From: WLMZ01 sp037139095
GTDB lineage: Bacteria > Actinomycetota > Acidimicrobiia > Acidimicrobiales > Ilumatobacteraceae
Assembly: GCA_037139095.1 (NCBI GenBank)
Contig: JBAXHD010000029.1
Coordinates: forward strand, 1 to 36,334
Reading direction: 5' to 3'
Length of the DNA stretch: 36,334 nt
Shown: positions 24,027 through 32,198 of the stretch, in pieces
Layout of the letters: the number at the start of each line of letters is the position of its first letter
Position numbering within the stretch: the first letter of the stretch is position 1
The notes under the pieces: generated by a model
The model's database searches: none
The model's input: only the letters and a program-made list of their open reading frames with translations
What the model was told of the DNA's origin: nothing
Position numbers and translations under genes: made by a program

Positions 24027-25715
24027 TTATCCAAGTGAAACTGTGGCGAAGCTCTCGAGCGACACCGGGCTCGGAACGTAGCCGGTGACACCCTTCGCAA
24101 ACGCCAGTGCCGGCTGGGTGTGCACGTATGGCACACCCGGCAGGAACTTCATGATCAACACGTTGGCGTCTTCGTAGAGCTTTGTGCGAGCGGCCGGGTC
24201 GGCGGTATCGCGAGCCTTTGTGAGGGCATCGAAGATTTCCTGATTATCGAAACCCCATGAAGGCTGCTTCGTGCGGAAGAAGGTGCCAACGAAGTTGTCG
24301 GGATCGCCGTAGTCGCCGGTCCAGCCGAGCAGGTACATCTGAGCGTTGCCGGCATCGACATCATCGAGGTATCCCGAACGCCATGGGGCGGTCTTCGGCG
24401 TGATCTTGAAACCAACGGCTTCGAGATCGGCCTTGAAGGCTTCGAAGTTGGCGGTTGGGTCCGGCATGTACGGACGGCTGACATCGCTCGGGTAGTAGAA
24501 CTCGAGGTTCAAGTCGGTGACGCCGCTCTCAGCGATGAGTGCCTTGGCCTTCGCTGGGTCGTACGCGTACTGTGGCACTTTGTCGGACCAGCCGAACACC
24601 AGTGGCGGCTGAAACTGTGTAGCCACTTGCGAGCCGGCTGGGTACTTGGCCTTCACGAGGGCATCGCGGTTGAGGGCATAGGCAATCGCCTCGCGGATCT
24701 TCGGATTGTCGAGCGGTGGCTTGGCCTGGTTGAAGCCCACGTAACCGACGTTGAACGCTGGGCGCAACAGCAACTGGAAGCCAGCGTCGGTCAGCGCCTG
24801 AGTGTCGGCTGGGTCAACAAGGTCGTAACCCTGAATCTCGCCGGTCTCAAGAGCTGTACGACGTGCAGGACCGTCAGCGATTGGCTTGAAGATGACCTTG
24901 TCGAGCAGGGCCTTGGTGCCCCAATAGTTGTCGTTGCGCACGATGGTGAGCTTGTCGCCAGGGGTCCAGCTATCGAATGTGAACGGGCCGGTGCCAACAG
25001 GGTGCGCCGTACCAAAGGTGCCATCGAAGGTCGGCGCGTCGCCGGTGCCCCCGACCTTGTCGGCTTCATACTTGGTGAGTGCATCGGGGCTGGCGATTGC
25101 GAACGCCGACACAGCAAGTCCGCTGAGGAATGCAGCCGACGGGCTGGTCAAGTTGATGACGGCGGTGTTGTCGTCGGTGGCTTCGCAGCTCTTGTACAAG
25201 CTTGGCGTAGCGCCATCGCTGAAGCCACCGAACACGGTGCTCCAGTAGTACGACACCGATGCGCTCTGCGCAACACCGGCGAAGTGATACCAACGGTCGA
25301 AGTTGAAGCAGACAGCCTTGGCATTGAAGTCGGTGCCGTCTTGGAACTTCACACCCTGACGAAGGTTGAACGTCCATGCCAAACCATCGGCGCTCGACGA
25401 CCACTTCTCAGCGAGCAATGGCTCGATGTCGGTGCCGCCGGCCTTGGTGGTGACGAGGGTTTCGAAAATCTGGTCGATGACACGCAAGGACTCGCCATCG
25501 CTGACGAATGCGCCGTCGAGCACCACAGGATCTGCAGATGCGCCAAACACGAATGTGCCGCCTGCCTTGCCTGCTGCGGTGTCTACTGGCGTTGAGCCAG
25601 CGGGGGTGGAGCCGCCTGGGGTGGTGGCTGATGGGCTCTTCGTGTCGCTGCCACATGCAGCCATCACGAGCGCAGCGGCCATGCCGAGCGCTGCAAGTTT
25701 GGTGTTGATACGCAT
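24027..25715 (-). CDS. dppA: Peptide-type ABC importer substrate-binding lipoprotein (family 5)
   Basis: 562 aa. N-terminal lipoprotein signal peptide with lipobox LVMAAC (lipidated C21), a Ser/Thr/Pro/Gly linker, then the large two-lobed family 5 solute-binding fold with the EPLLAEKWSSSADGLAWTF-type motif, NPKIREAIAYALNRDALV and a C-terminal FVGTFFRT segment. First gene of the importer operon. GGAGG lies 3-4 nt before the ATG, an unusually short spacing. Family 5 proteins bind di/oligopeptides but also nickel, sugars or opines, so the substrate is open and the symbol reflects operon type only. Confidence 0.92.
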   Translation of the reverse strand: MRINTKLAALGMAAALVMAACGSDTKSPSATTPGGSTPAGSTPVDTAAGKAGGTFVFGASADPVVLDGAFVSDGESLRVIDQIFETLVTTKAGGTDIEPLLAEKWSSSADGLAWTFNLRQGVKFQDGTDFNAKAVCFNFDRWYHFAGVAQSASVSYYWSTVFGGFSDGATPSLYKSCEATDDNTAVINLTSPSAAFLSGLAVSAFAIASPDALTKYEADKVGGTGDAPTFDGTFGTAHPVGTGPFTFDSWTPGDKLTIVRNDNYWGTKALLDKVIFKPIADGPARRTALETGEIQGYDLVDPADTQALTDAGFQLLLRPAFNVGYVGFNQAKPPLDNPKIREAIAYALNRDALVKAKYPAGSQVATQFQPPLVFGWSDKVPQYAYDPAKAKALIAESGVTDLNLEFYYPSDVSRPYMPDPTANFEAFKADLEAVGFKITPKTAPWRSGYLDDVDAGNAQMYLLGWTGDYGDPDNFVGTFFRTKQPSWGFDNQEIFDALTKARDTADPAARTKLYEDANVLIMKFLPGVPYVHTQPALAFAKGVTGYVPSPVSLESFATVSLG

Positions 25716-25742
25716 TTTCCTCCGATGTGCTGTAACGGAGAA

Positions 25743-25748
25743 ACCCTA
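25743..25748 (-). promoter_or_regulatory. Putative -10 box for the peptide importer operon
   Basis: TAGGGT (25748-25743) about 27 nt before the dppA ATG, same hexamer as the promoter of the metallo-hydrolase gene at 33945. No convincing -35. Confidence 0.35.
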
Positions 25749-25779
25749 GTCGGTATGGCTGGCGCGCTTGGGTGTGCCC

Positions 25780-27030
25780 CTACGCCGCGGCGGGCTGCTG
25801 CGGTACCGATGCACCATGATCAATCGAGTGGCGCCAGTCGGGAAGACGCCGCACGAGCAGCACCGTGAATACGGCAACCAGGCCCGCCGCAATCAAGAAC
25901 GCTGCGCGCAAACTCGTTGCATCGCCCACAATGCCAAGCCACAAAATGCCGAGGCCGTAGCTGAAACCCACCAGGGCCTGCAGAATCGACATCACTCGGC
26001 CACGCTGGGCAGGCGGTGAATCGCGCTGCACGATGTACATCATCGTGGTGAACATGCTGGAGACCCCGGCGCCAAGGCCCATCACACTGATAGCGGCCCA
26101 CGGCGCGTTTGGAGCGAGCGCGTAAGACACATACGACAACACGAGGCCAGCGGCGACCACACGGATGATTCGCGACCGGCCAAAGCGCTGGCTCAAGGCA
26201 GTGACAATCAGCGTGCCGACAATGGCACCGATTCCCTGCAACGAACTGAATGTCCCTACGAGTCCGACTCCACCGTGAAACACCCCATGTACGTAGGCGG
26301 GGATGAGGCCCATAAAGGGTCCGACGAACAGATTCATCACCGTGACAGCAGCGATGCCAAATGCGCATGATCGAACCCGGCGCACTGTCATCCATCCCTC
26401 GACAAGTCGAACCCGAATCGTTGCGGGTTCAACATCGTGAGGTATGAAGCTGCGACGCAAGGCAAGGACCGCAACGGCCATTCCGGCAAAGGTGGCTGCG
26501 TTGATAGCCACCGTCCATGAGGGGCCGGCAGTGCGAGCCAAAACCGTACCCAGCAGGGGTCCAATGATTCGGCCGGCGTTCCATGAATAGATGCCGAGCG
26601 ACGACATCGCCATCAGTTCTTCAGGCGGAACGAGATCGGGCAGAATCGCCGCGTACGCAGGAGCACCTAGAGAGCCCATTGCGCTGGCGCACATGATCAA
26701 CCCTGCTAGCGCGATGGGACTGCGAACCCCTACGCCGAGCGAGATCGCAAGCAGCGTCGTGAAGAGCGCTTGGCCCAAAATGCCACCAACAAAGACCCGG
26801 CTGCGATCGAAGCGATCGGCCAGCACGCCACCCAAGGGCGCCGCGATTCCTTGAGGCATAAACGTGGCTAAAGCAATGAGCCCGGTTTGAAGCGCACTAC
26901 CCGTGTTCGATGCGACAAGCGTGCCAACCACCACTAGTTGGACCCATGTGCCTGCATCGGAGATAACCCCGGCGCCCCAGATGAGCAACACCGAGCGGTG
27001 TCGAAGCGGGCGAAACGGATGGTTGCTCAA
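25780..27030 (-). CDS. Major facilitator superfamily transporter
   Basis: 416 aa, mostly hydrophobic, about 12 predicted helices. The N-terminal part resembles the EntS-like exporter group (VISDAGTWVQ, PLGGVLADRFDRSRV: the MFS motif A loop with GxxxDRxxR pattern); SPPAQRGRVMSI in the second half is the repeated motif. The substrate is unknown; efflux is likelier than import for this group. The start is a TTG at 27030, since no ATG or GTG precedes the first helix before an in-frame stop. TACCGT (27045-27040) could be its -10. It shares a 38-bp divergent region with the hydrolase. Confidence 0.88.
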   Translation of the reverse strand: MSNHPFRPLRHRSVLLIWGAGVISDAGTWVQLVVVGTLVASNTGSALQTGLIALATFMPQGIAAPLGGVLADRFDRSRVFVGGILGQALFTTLLAISLGVGVRSPIALAGLIMCASAMGSLGAPAYAAILPDLVPPEELMAMSSLGIYSWNAGRIIGPLLGTVLARTAGPSWTVAINAATFAGMAVAVLALRRSFIPHDVEPATIRVRLVEGWMTVRRVRSCAFGIAAVTVMNLFVGPFMGLIPAYVHGVFHGGVGLVGTFSSLQGIGAIVGTLIVTALSQRFGRSRIIRVVAAGLVLSYVSYALAPNAPWAAISVMGLGAGVSSMFTTMMYIVQRDSPPAQRGRVMSILQALVGFSYGLGILWLGIVGDATSLRAAFLIAAGLVAVFTVLLVRRLPDWRHSIDHGASVPQQPAAA

Positions 27031-27055
27031 GAACAGCCAACGGTACCAGCGCGAG

Positions 27056-27061
27056 TACGGT
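27056..27061 (+). promoter_or_regulatory. -10 box of a leaderless promoter for the alpha/beta hydrolase
   Basis: TACGGT ends 7 nt before the ATG at 27069. It lies in the 38-bp divergent gap with the MFS gene. Confidence 0.45.
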
Positions 27062-27068
27062 CACCGGC

Positions 27069-27917
27069 ATGACTTTTGCCCGCAACGGAGCCTGTGACAT
27101 TTACTTCGAAACATTCGGCGATGCGGCGCATCCAACACTGCTCCTCGTCAATGGTTTGGGCGGCCAATGCATCAACTTTCAAGACGAGTGGTGCAATCGA
27201 TTCGCGGCAACCGGACTACATGTCATTCGCTTCGACAATCGCGATGTCGGTCTGTCGAGCAAGTTCGGCGACGCCCCGGTGGGCGACAAGGGCAACGCGT
27301 ACCTGCTGTCCGACATGACCAACGACGCCATTGCCGTGCTCGACACTGCGGGCGTCGAGCGCGCACACATCCTTGGTCTCTCAATGGGCGGCATGATCGT
27401 GCAGACCATCGCGATCAACCATCCGCATCGCGTCATCACGATGACCTCGGTGATGTCCACCACCGGCGAACCCGAATACGGACAGCCGGCGCCAAGTGCT
27501 TACAGCTTGCTGACCGCGCCGCCTGCCGTTGATCGTGAGTCGTTCGTAGCAAACACCTTCGCCAGTCTGCGCGAGTGGGGCAGCCCCGAATTCGCCGACG
27601 AATCACGCTGGCGCGCCGATGCTGAGCGTGCGTTCGATCGCTGCTTCCACCCAGCGGGCACCGCTCGCCAGTTCATGGCCGTACGCGCTTCTGGCCCACG
27701 CGCCGAAGCACTGCGATCAGTTCATATTCCAACGCTGGTGATGCACGGCGATCGAGACACGTTGATCGACGCAAGCGGCGGACGTCGCACTGCCGAGATC
27801 ATGCCCAACGCGCGATTCGAACTCATCGAGGGCATGGGCCACGACTACCCGCCGCAACTGTGGGATCGCTGGGTCGAGTTGGTGAGTCAGTTGATCAGCG
27901 AGGCTCGCGGCGCATAG
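27069..27917 (+). CDS. Alpha/beta-fold hydrolase
   Basis: 282 aa. Catalytic triad visible: nucleophile S105 in GLSMGG, acid D230 in MHGDRDTLID, and H258 in GMGHDYPP. The oxyanion region is NGLGGQ near residue 30. This places it with esterases, lactonases and related hydrolases rather than dehalogenases or epoxide hydrolases, which use Asp as nucleophile. Substrate unknown. Its last 23 nt overlap the 3' end of the convergent acetyltransferase gene. Confidence 0.92.
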   Translation: MTFARNGACDIYFETFGDAAHPTLLLVNGLGGQCINFQDEWCNRFAATGLHVIRFDNRDVGLSSKFGDAPVGDKGNAYLLSDMTNDAIAVLDTAGVERAHILGLSMGGMIVQTIAINHPHRVITMTSVMSTTGEPEYGQPAPSAYSLLTAPPAVDRESFVANTFASLREWGSPEFADESRWRADAERAFDRCFHPAGTARQFMAVRASGPRAEALRSVHIPTLVMHGDRDTLIDASGGRRTAEIMPNARFELIEGMGHDYPPQLWDRWVELVSQLISEARGA

Positions 27918-28518
27918 TCCACACCGTTGGCGAACCCTCGATGCTGATTTCGTCGGCCACCGTAAAGGCGTGCCGCGAATAGAAAGCGATGTTCTCTGGC
28001 TTTTGCGTTTCGAGATACGTGAGTACGCCGTCGTTGTCGGCCATGTTCAACACTGGTTGAAGGAGGCGCCCACCGGTGCCACGTCCCTGCACCAACGGAT
28101 CGGCGCCGAGCAAGGCGAGATACCAATGCGGCTCGTGCGGATGAACCTTGTCGACCGCTGTGAGCAGGTTCATGCCGCGCACGCGGTTGCGACCTTTGAT
28201 CAACAGCCGAGCGACGCGCAACTGCAGCATCGCCTCGCGTGACTTGGTGCGCGGCATCTCGCCCGGTGGCACCCAGATGGCAGCGCCAACCACACGGTCA
28301 CCAGCGCGTGCAGCCCAGCATGCGTCGAACGGCGCGGCGTCGGCCACGAAAGCGCCGAACGCGCCAGGCAACATTTGATGCTCTTGCACACGAGTCTTGG
28401 CAAAGAAGCCAAACACCGGATCTGGCCAGAATGCTCGGGCAAGCACGGCAAGTGCTTCGTCGTGTTCGTTGGCCTTCAGCTGATCAATGGAAATTTCGGC
28501 ACCACGCACATCAGTCAT
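27895..28518 (-). CDS. GNAT-family N-acetyltransferase
   Basis: 207 aa acyl-CoA-dependent acetyltransferase. The central region has the strand WYLALLGADPLVQGRGTGGRL with the QGRGTG acetyl-CoA pyrophosphate loop, then an ENIAFYSRHAFTV motif typical of GNAT C-termini. Start: the ATG at 28518, which lies 6 nt after TACTCT (a leaderless signal); an open extension to 28551 is unsupported. The acceptor substrate is unknown. Overlaps the convergent hydrolase 3' end by 23 nt. Confidence 0.9.
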   Translation of the reverse strand: MTDVRGAEISIDQLKANEHDEALAVLARAFWPDPVFGFFAKTRVQEHQMLPGAFGAFVADAAPFDACWAARAGDRVVGAAIWVPPGEMPRTKSREAMLQLRVARLLIKGRNRVRGMNLLTAVDKVHPHEPHWYLALLGADPLVQGRGTGGRLLQPVLNMADNDGVLTYLETQKPENIAFYSRHAFTVADEISIEGSPTVWTMRREPR

Positions 28519-28524
28519 CGGCAC

Positions 28525-28530
28525 AGAGTA
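28525..28530 (-). promoter_or_regulatory. -10 box of a leaderless promoter for the acetyltransferase
   Basis: TACTCT (28530-28525) with a 6-nt gap to the ATG at 28518. Confidence 0.45.
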
Positions 28531-28554
28531 CGTGGTCGCGGGGTTCCGCAAACG

Positions 28555-28844
28555 ATGTCACACCCCAGTTCTCGTGTCGCTCAAATGTTCGAAGTGATCG
28601 TAGAGGCCGACCGAGATGCCGCGTCCTCATCGAGCATGCTCAGACTCCCGAACCCGTGGTGAACATCGTTGTCACACTCGAAACTCTTGCGGCACCGGTT
28701 GGCCAAACAGCATCGCGGTTCCGGCCGGCTTCAGATCCACTGTGTTCGCGGAACAACCGCTGCAAATCGCGCGGCTACTCCACGCACCGAGACAGCAACG
28801 GCTACTGGCACACCCACCGACCCGATGGAAGCGAGATCACATGA
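28555..28844 (+). pseudogene. Decayed DUF222/HNH endonuclease remnant
   Basis: The largest gap without an intact gene (28519-28868). Plus-strand translation in two frames gives pieces that resemble the actinobacterial DUF222/HNH family: 28555-28650 in one frame (QMFEVIVEADRDAA), and 28611-28844 in another frame (VLIEHAQTPEPVVNIVV, then CSRNNRCKSRGYSTHRD and NGYWHTHRPDGSEI before a TGA). The first fits the helical N-terminal part, the second the end of DUF222 and the extreme C-terminus after the HNH core. The core motif and most of the protein are missing and the frame changes between pieces, so I call a degraded fragment. Family match is by pattern memory only. Confidence 0.5.
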
Positions 28845-28868
28845 TCGTGTCGAACATGGCGCTGAGCC

Positions 28869-30140
28869 TCAATCGATCAGCGACAGCCGGCTCAATGTGG
28901 TGAAGCTGCTGAGGTAGATATCGCGGCCAAAGCCGGCAGCCGGAAACAGCACCGACTGGGCGGGGCTACCCGAATCGGCGCGTAGCTTTTCCTCGCCGGT
29001 AGTGATGTCGAGAATGACGAATTGATCCATAAATCGACTGGCGTCGTGATCGTTGGTGAACAACTCGCCGGTCTCAGCAAACAACAGCGGATGACACGCG
29101 TGATTCTGCTCGCGGCTCCACAGCGGCGTTGTTTTGCCCGCTTCGTCGAACGAGAAGGCGGCGAGAACGCCGTTGCTGCTGTCGTAACCAACAGCAATGC
29201 GACGCTGCGGGTCGATAACCGGCGGGTTCACAATGAGCCCCTTGGGCAAGCCACACACTTCGGTCAGCGAAACAGCGCCATCAGCGAGATCAACGCGTAC
29301 CAAGTGCAACGGCGCGTCGGAGACGCCGCACCCATGCATCGTGCCCATGTAGTTCGTGCCGCCATCGCCGTTGTCGAGAAACCATGCTGCGCCATCGGTG
29401 ATCACAGCATCCCAGCCATAGGTCTGTCCGGGCATCGTGCGGTAGCGACCATCGAAGGCGGTATCGAGCGTGAGCGTGCCGTCCCAACGAACACGCATCA
29501 GGCTGTCATTGCCCACGATGTAAATGTCGTTGCCTTCGGCCGAGATTCGAGCAATCGACGCCTCGGGCAGCGTGAGCCGCGCCACGATCTCAAGGCCAAT
29601 CGGCTCGAGGATGACCAACTCAGAGTTCGGAGGGTTCTCGACATTGGGATCTCGCAGCGGACGCTCGCCTGCGAAATCTTTAGTGGCGATATGACCATCG
29701 GGCAGGATCACGAAGCTGTTGTATGGCCGCTCGCGCGGCAGTTCGCGACTTGCAATCACCGACGTATCGGGCGCAAGGCGATGCGCATAACGACCGAACA
29801 CCACATACAGCGAGCCGTTGGCATGCACGGCCATACCACCCGGCCACATTGGGCCGGCCGCAAGATCTACCGACCTGCGCAGCGGTTCGAGTGTCTCGGG
29901 ATCAATCTGCTCGACCCACGAAATCGTGTCGAGTCCCATCGTGTGGTGCAGCACATAGGCCTCACCTGGATCGCGTAACACCACCATGGTTGTCGCCATG
30001 GCCTCACGCGAGACAACCTCGAACTGTTGGCCGGGCTGAACGTGCAAACCAGGGGCAGAATCCCCCACAGGCCATGGGGCCTGCAAGCGGCTAGCGCCGG
30101 CATCTTCGCCGGGCCAGCGACTGGGCCAATACGCACTCAT
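28869..30140 (-). CDS. Beta-propeller-like protein coupled to a sulfatase, function unknown
   Basis: 423 aa. Repeated segments of the type (strand)-D/N-G-(strand), such as PGGMAVHANGSLYVVFG, YNSFVILPDGHIATKD, ARISAEGNDIYIVG and GELFTNDH, suggest a multi-bladed propeller of the quinoprotein/SMP-30/lactonase kind; no catalytic motif is recognised. No signal peptide is evident, so it may be cytoplasmic. Start: the ATG at 30140, overlapping the sulfatase stop as ATGA; the open frame upstream to 30194 is the shadow of the sulfatase end. The coupling suggests a shared pathway step or complex with the sulfatase. Confidence 0.85.
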   Translation of the reverse strand: MSAYWPSRWPGEDAGASRLQAPWPVGDSAPGLHVQPGQQFEVVSREAMATTMVVLRDPGEAYVLHHTMGLDTISWVEQIDPETLEPLRRSVDLAAGPMWPGGMAVHANGSLYVVFGRYAHRLAPDTSVIASRELPRERPYNSFVILPDGHIATKDFAGERPLRDPNVENPPNSELVILEPIGLEIVARLTLPEASIARISAEGNDIYIVGNDSLMRVRWDGTLTLDTAFDGRYRTMPGQTYGWDAVITDGAAWFLDNGDGGTNYMGTMHGCGVSDAPLHLVRVDLADGAVSLTEVCGLPKGLIVNPPVIDPQRRIAVGYDSSNGVLAAFSFDEAGKTTPLWSREQNHACHPLLFAETGELFTNDHDASRFMDQFVILDITTGEEKLRADSGSPAQSVLFPAAGFGRDIYLSSFTTLSRLSLID

Positions 30141-31708
30141 ACGGGAGCGATTAAGGGCATCCGTGGCGAATGCGCCTCGGGTTGGCTGTCCCACAAGTCG
30201 GCAACGAGATCGCTACGTGTGGAGGAGTAGGCGGGGTCTTCCCACAGGTTCACCTGCTGCAGCGGATCGTTGGCCAAGTTGTACAACTCGCCTTCGGTTC
30301 CGTCGTGCACGAAACCCGGCTTGTATGCCGTGCACACCCAACCATCGCGGGTGATGGTGCGCAAATACACCGCCACGCCAAACAGTTCGCTGTCCCATTC
30401 GGTGAGGGCCTTGTCGATGCCGCGCGCATCGGCGTCGGCGTCGTGCACGGGCAACGGCTTGCCCTGCATCCATTCGGCCGGCGCGAGACCAGCGATGGTG
30501 CAAAAGGTGGGGGCAAGGTCGACCAAGCCCACGGGGCGCGAAACCACCGAGGGGGTCAGCCCAGCCGAAGGAGCCGGACGCCAGATCAACGGCAGCCGCA
30601 TCAGCCCATCAACGTGATACGGGCCCTTAAACATGAGGCCGAAGTCGCCGCCCAACTCGCCGTGGTCGGTGGTGAAGATCACGTCGACATCGTCGCCCCA
30701 ACCGCGCGCAGCGATTGCTGCCATCACACGGCCGAGCGCTTCGTCGATGAGTTCGCACTCGACAGCGTTGAGCGCGGTGACTTCGCGCAACTGATCGGGG
30801 GTCAGCGTTGCTGGCACCCAATGCTTGGGTGCTTCGTAGTTCGACACGAGTTCGCCGTCGTACCACTTGCGCCAGTGGCGCGGCTTGGCATCGAGAATGC
30901 GCTCGCGCTCGGCAGCAGTGGTTGGATAGCCAGCCGGCAAGTCGACGTCGCGCCAGTTGATGCGACCGACCTCGTCCTTGGGTGGATCCCAGGGGTGGTG
31001 CGGATCGGGGAAGCTCATCCAGCAGAACCAGTCGTCGTCGGCCTGCAACGAGTCGAGCCACGAGATCGTGCGCTCGGCCACCCAATCAGTGTGGTACCAC
31101 TCCTTCGGCATCTCGTTTACGTGTACTTGCGGTGCGCCGTTCTCGCCGCCGCCAGCAGCGTTGACCTCGAGGGTGGCATCAAGCACTTGGTAGAACATGC
31201 CGATTGCTTCTGGATGGTTCTCCATCAGCCAGCGCGCGTAGTGCAAGTTGCCAGCGCCGCCATGGGTAGAGAACTCAAGATGCTCGAAGCCGCGGTGCGG
31301 TCCGGTGGAACCGTCGAACCAAGGCTGATTCTCGGCGGTCTCTCTGCCCTGAACCGCCAGCACGTTTTCGGTGAACTTGCCGAACGGATCGAGGAAGGGT
31401 TCGAAGTGAGGCTTGCCCACCAACGCTGTGCGGTAGCCAGCGCGGTACAGCAATGCGGCAACCGAAGGCGCATCAACAGGCAACGGCACGCCGTTCATCC
31501 ACACGCCATGAGTGGTGGGGTACTGACCGGTGAGCATGGTGCTGCGCGATGGCATACACACCACCGACTGCGGCACGGCACGTTCGTAGCGAACGCCACT
31601 AGCGGCCAGCGCATCGACCACAGGGGTTCGGGCGATGTTGCCGCCGTTGCAGCCCAGCGTGTCGTAACGCTGCTGGTCGGTGGTTACGAACAAGATCTTG
31701 CGGCCCAT
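30137..31708 (-). CDS. Type I sulfatase (formylglycine-dependent), alkaline-phosphatase superfamily
   Basis: 523 aa hydrolase of sulfate esters. The C51-M-P-S-R motif matches CxPSR, in which Cys is oxidised to formylglycine, the catalytic residue; TDQQR (D11, Q12) near the N-terminus and D348-H349 (FTTDHGELG) supply metal ligands. The overall build resembles choline-sulfatase/arylsulfatase and phosphonate monoester hydrolase relatives, which are hard to separate by eye. No signal peptide is visible, so it would act in the cytoplasm on imported substrates. No formylglycine-generating enzyme lies in the window. It overlaps the SRPBCC gene (TGATG) and the propeller gene (ATGA). Confidence 0.93.
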   Translation of the reverse strand: MGRKILFVTTDQQRYDTLGCNGGNIARTPVVDALAASGVRYERAVPQSVVCMPSRSTMLTGQYPTTHGVWMNGVPLPVDAPSVAALLYRAGYRTALVGKPHFEPFLDPFGKFTENVLAVQGRETAENQPWFDGSTGPHRGFEHLEFSTHGGAGNLHYARWLMENHPEAIGMFYQVLDATLEVNAAGGGENGAPQVHVNEMPKEWYHTDWVAERTISWLDSLQADDDWFCWMSFPDPHHPWDPPKDEVGRINWRDVDLPAGYPTTAAERERILDAKPRHWRKWYDGELVSNYEAPKHWVPATLTPDQLREVTALNAVECELIDEALGRVMAAIAARGWGDDVDVIFTTDHGELGGDFGLMFKGPYHVDGLMRLPLIWRPAPSAGLTPSVVSRPVGLVDLAPTFCTIAGLAPAEWMQGKPLPVHDADADARGIDKALTEWDSELFGVAVYLRTITRDGWVCTAYKPGFVHDGTEGELYNLANDPLQQVNLWEDPAYSSTRSDLVADLWDSQPEAHSPRMPLIAPV

Positions 31709-32157
31709 CAGACCGTGCCTCCTGCAGCGACGCTGCTGTTGATACCAACGGCGTCGAGCGCGGGCCCGACACCGGATTCGAATTGTTTACGAAGTTCTTC
31801 GAGAGCACCCGTTGTGGCGCCACCGATGACCAACGCCATCACGCCGGGGTCAGCTTCGGTTGAATACACGACGAGGCACGTGTCATCGAACAGGTCGATG
31901 ACATCGACTGTGGCCAGATGAAACTTGAAAATCGGCACAGTGATTCGGTACTGAAACCGACGCTGCAACGAGTCGTTGGTGATGATCTCCTCGGGCATCG
32001 GCATACCCGAACCGAGAAAAATGATGCGCACGTTGCCATCGACTGTGCAGTTCGTGAGGCCAGGAAACCAGAGATGCAGAATCTCGGGTCGACCGACTAC
32101 CTTCCACACCTCGCTCGCTGGGGCATGGATGCGGATCTCGCGACGAAGCGTTGCCAT
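31708..32157 (-). CDS. SRPBCC (START/Bet v 1-like) domain protein
   Basis: 149 aa with the standard pattern of this ligand-binding fold: REIRIHAPASEVWKVVGRPEILHLWFPG at the N-terminus, antiparallel strands in the middle, and a long C-terminal helix (GALEELRKQFESGV). Related proteins include polyketide cyclase-like and CoxG-like forms. No catalytic residue can be assigned. AAGGA about 10 nt upstream is its ribosome-binding site; its stop overlaps the sulfatase ATG by one base. Probably binds a hydrophobic intermediate of the operon pathway, by inference from context. Confidence 0.88.
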   Translation of the reverse strand: MATLRREIRIHAPASEVWKVVGRPEILHLWFPGLTNCTVDGNVRIIFLGSGMPMPEEIITNDSLQRRFQYRITVPIFKFHLATVDVIDLFDDTCLVVYSTEADPGVMALVIGGATTGALEELRKQFESGVGPALDAVGINSSVAAGGTV

Positions 32158-32198
32158 GTGATGCTGTCCTTCAAACGATGTGGGTAGTGATGCGAGCG

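Noticed and set aside
24627..25595. Plus-strand open frame of 322 codons opposite the binding lipoprotein
   Set aside because: No family features; the opposite strand carries a lipobox and a complete substrate-binding fold.
29022..29978. Plus-strand open frame of 318 codons opposite the propeller gene
   Set aside because: No domain is visible and the opposite strand is translationally coupled to the sulfatase.
30170..31921. Plus-strand open frame of 583 codons opposite the sulfatase
   Set aside because: Antisense to a sulfatase with complete motifs and coupled neighbours; long antisense frames are expected in GC-rich codon usage.
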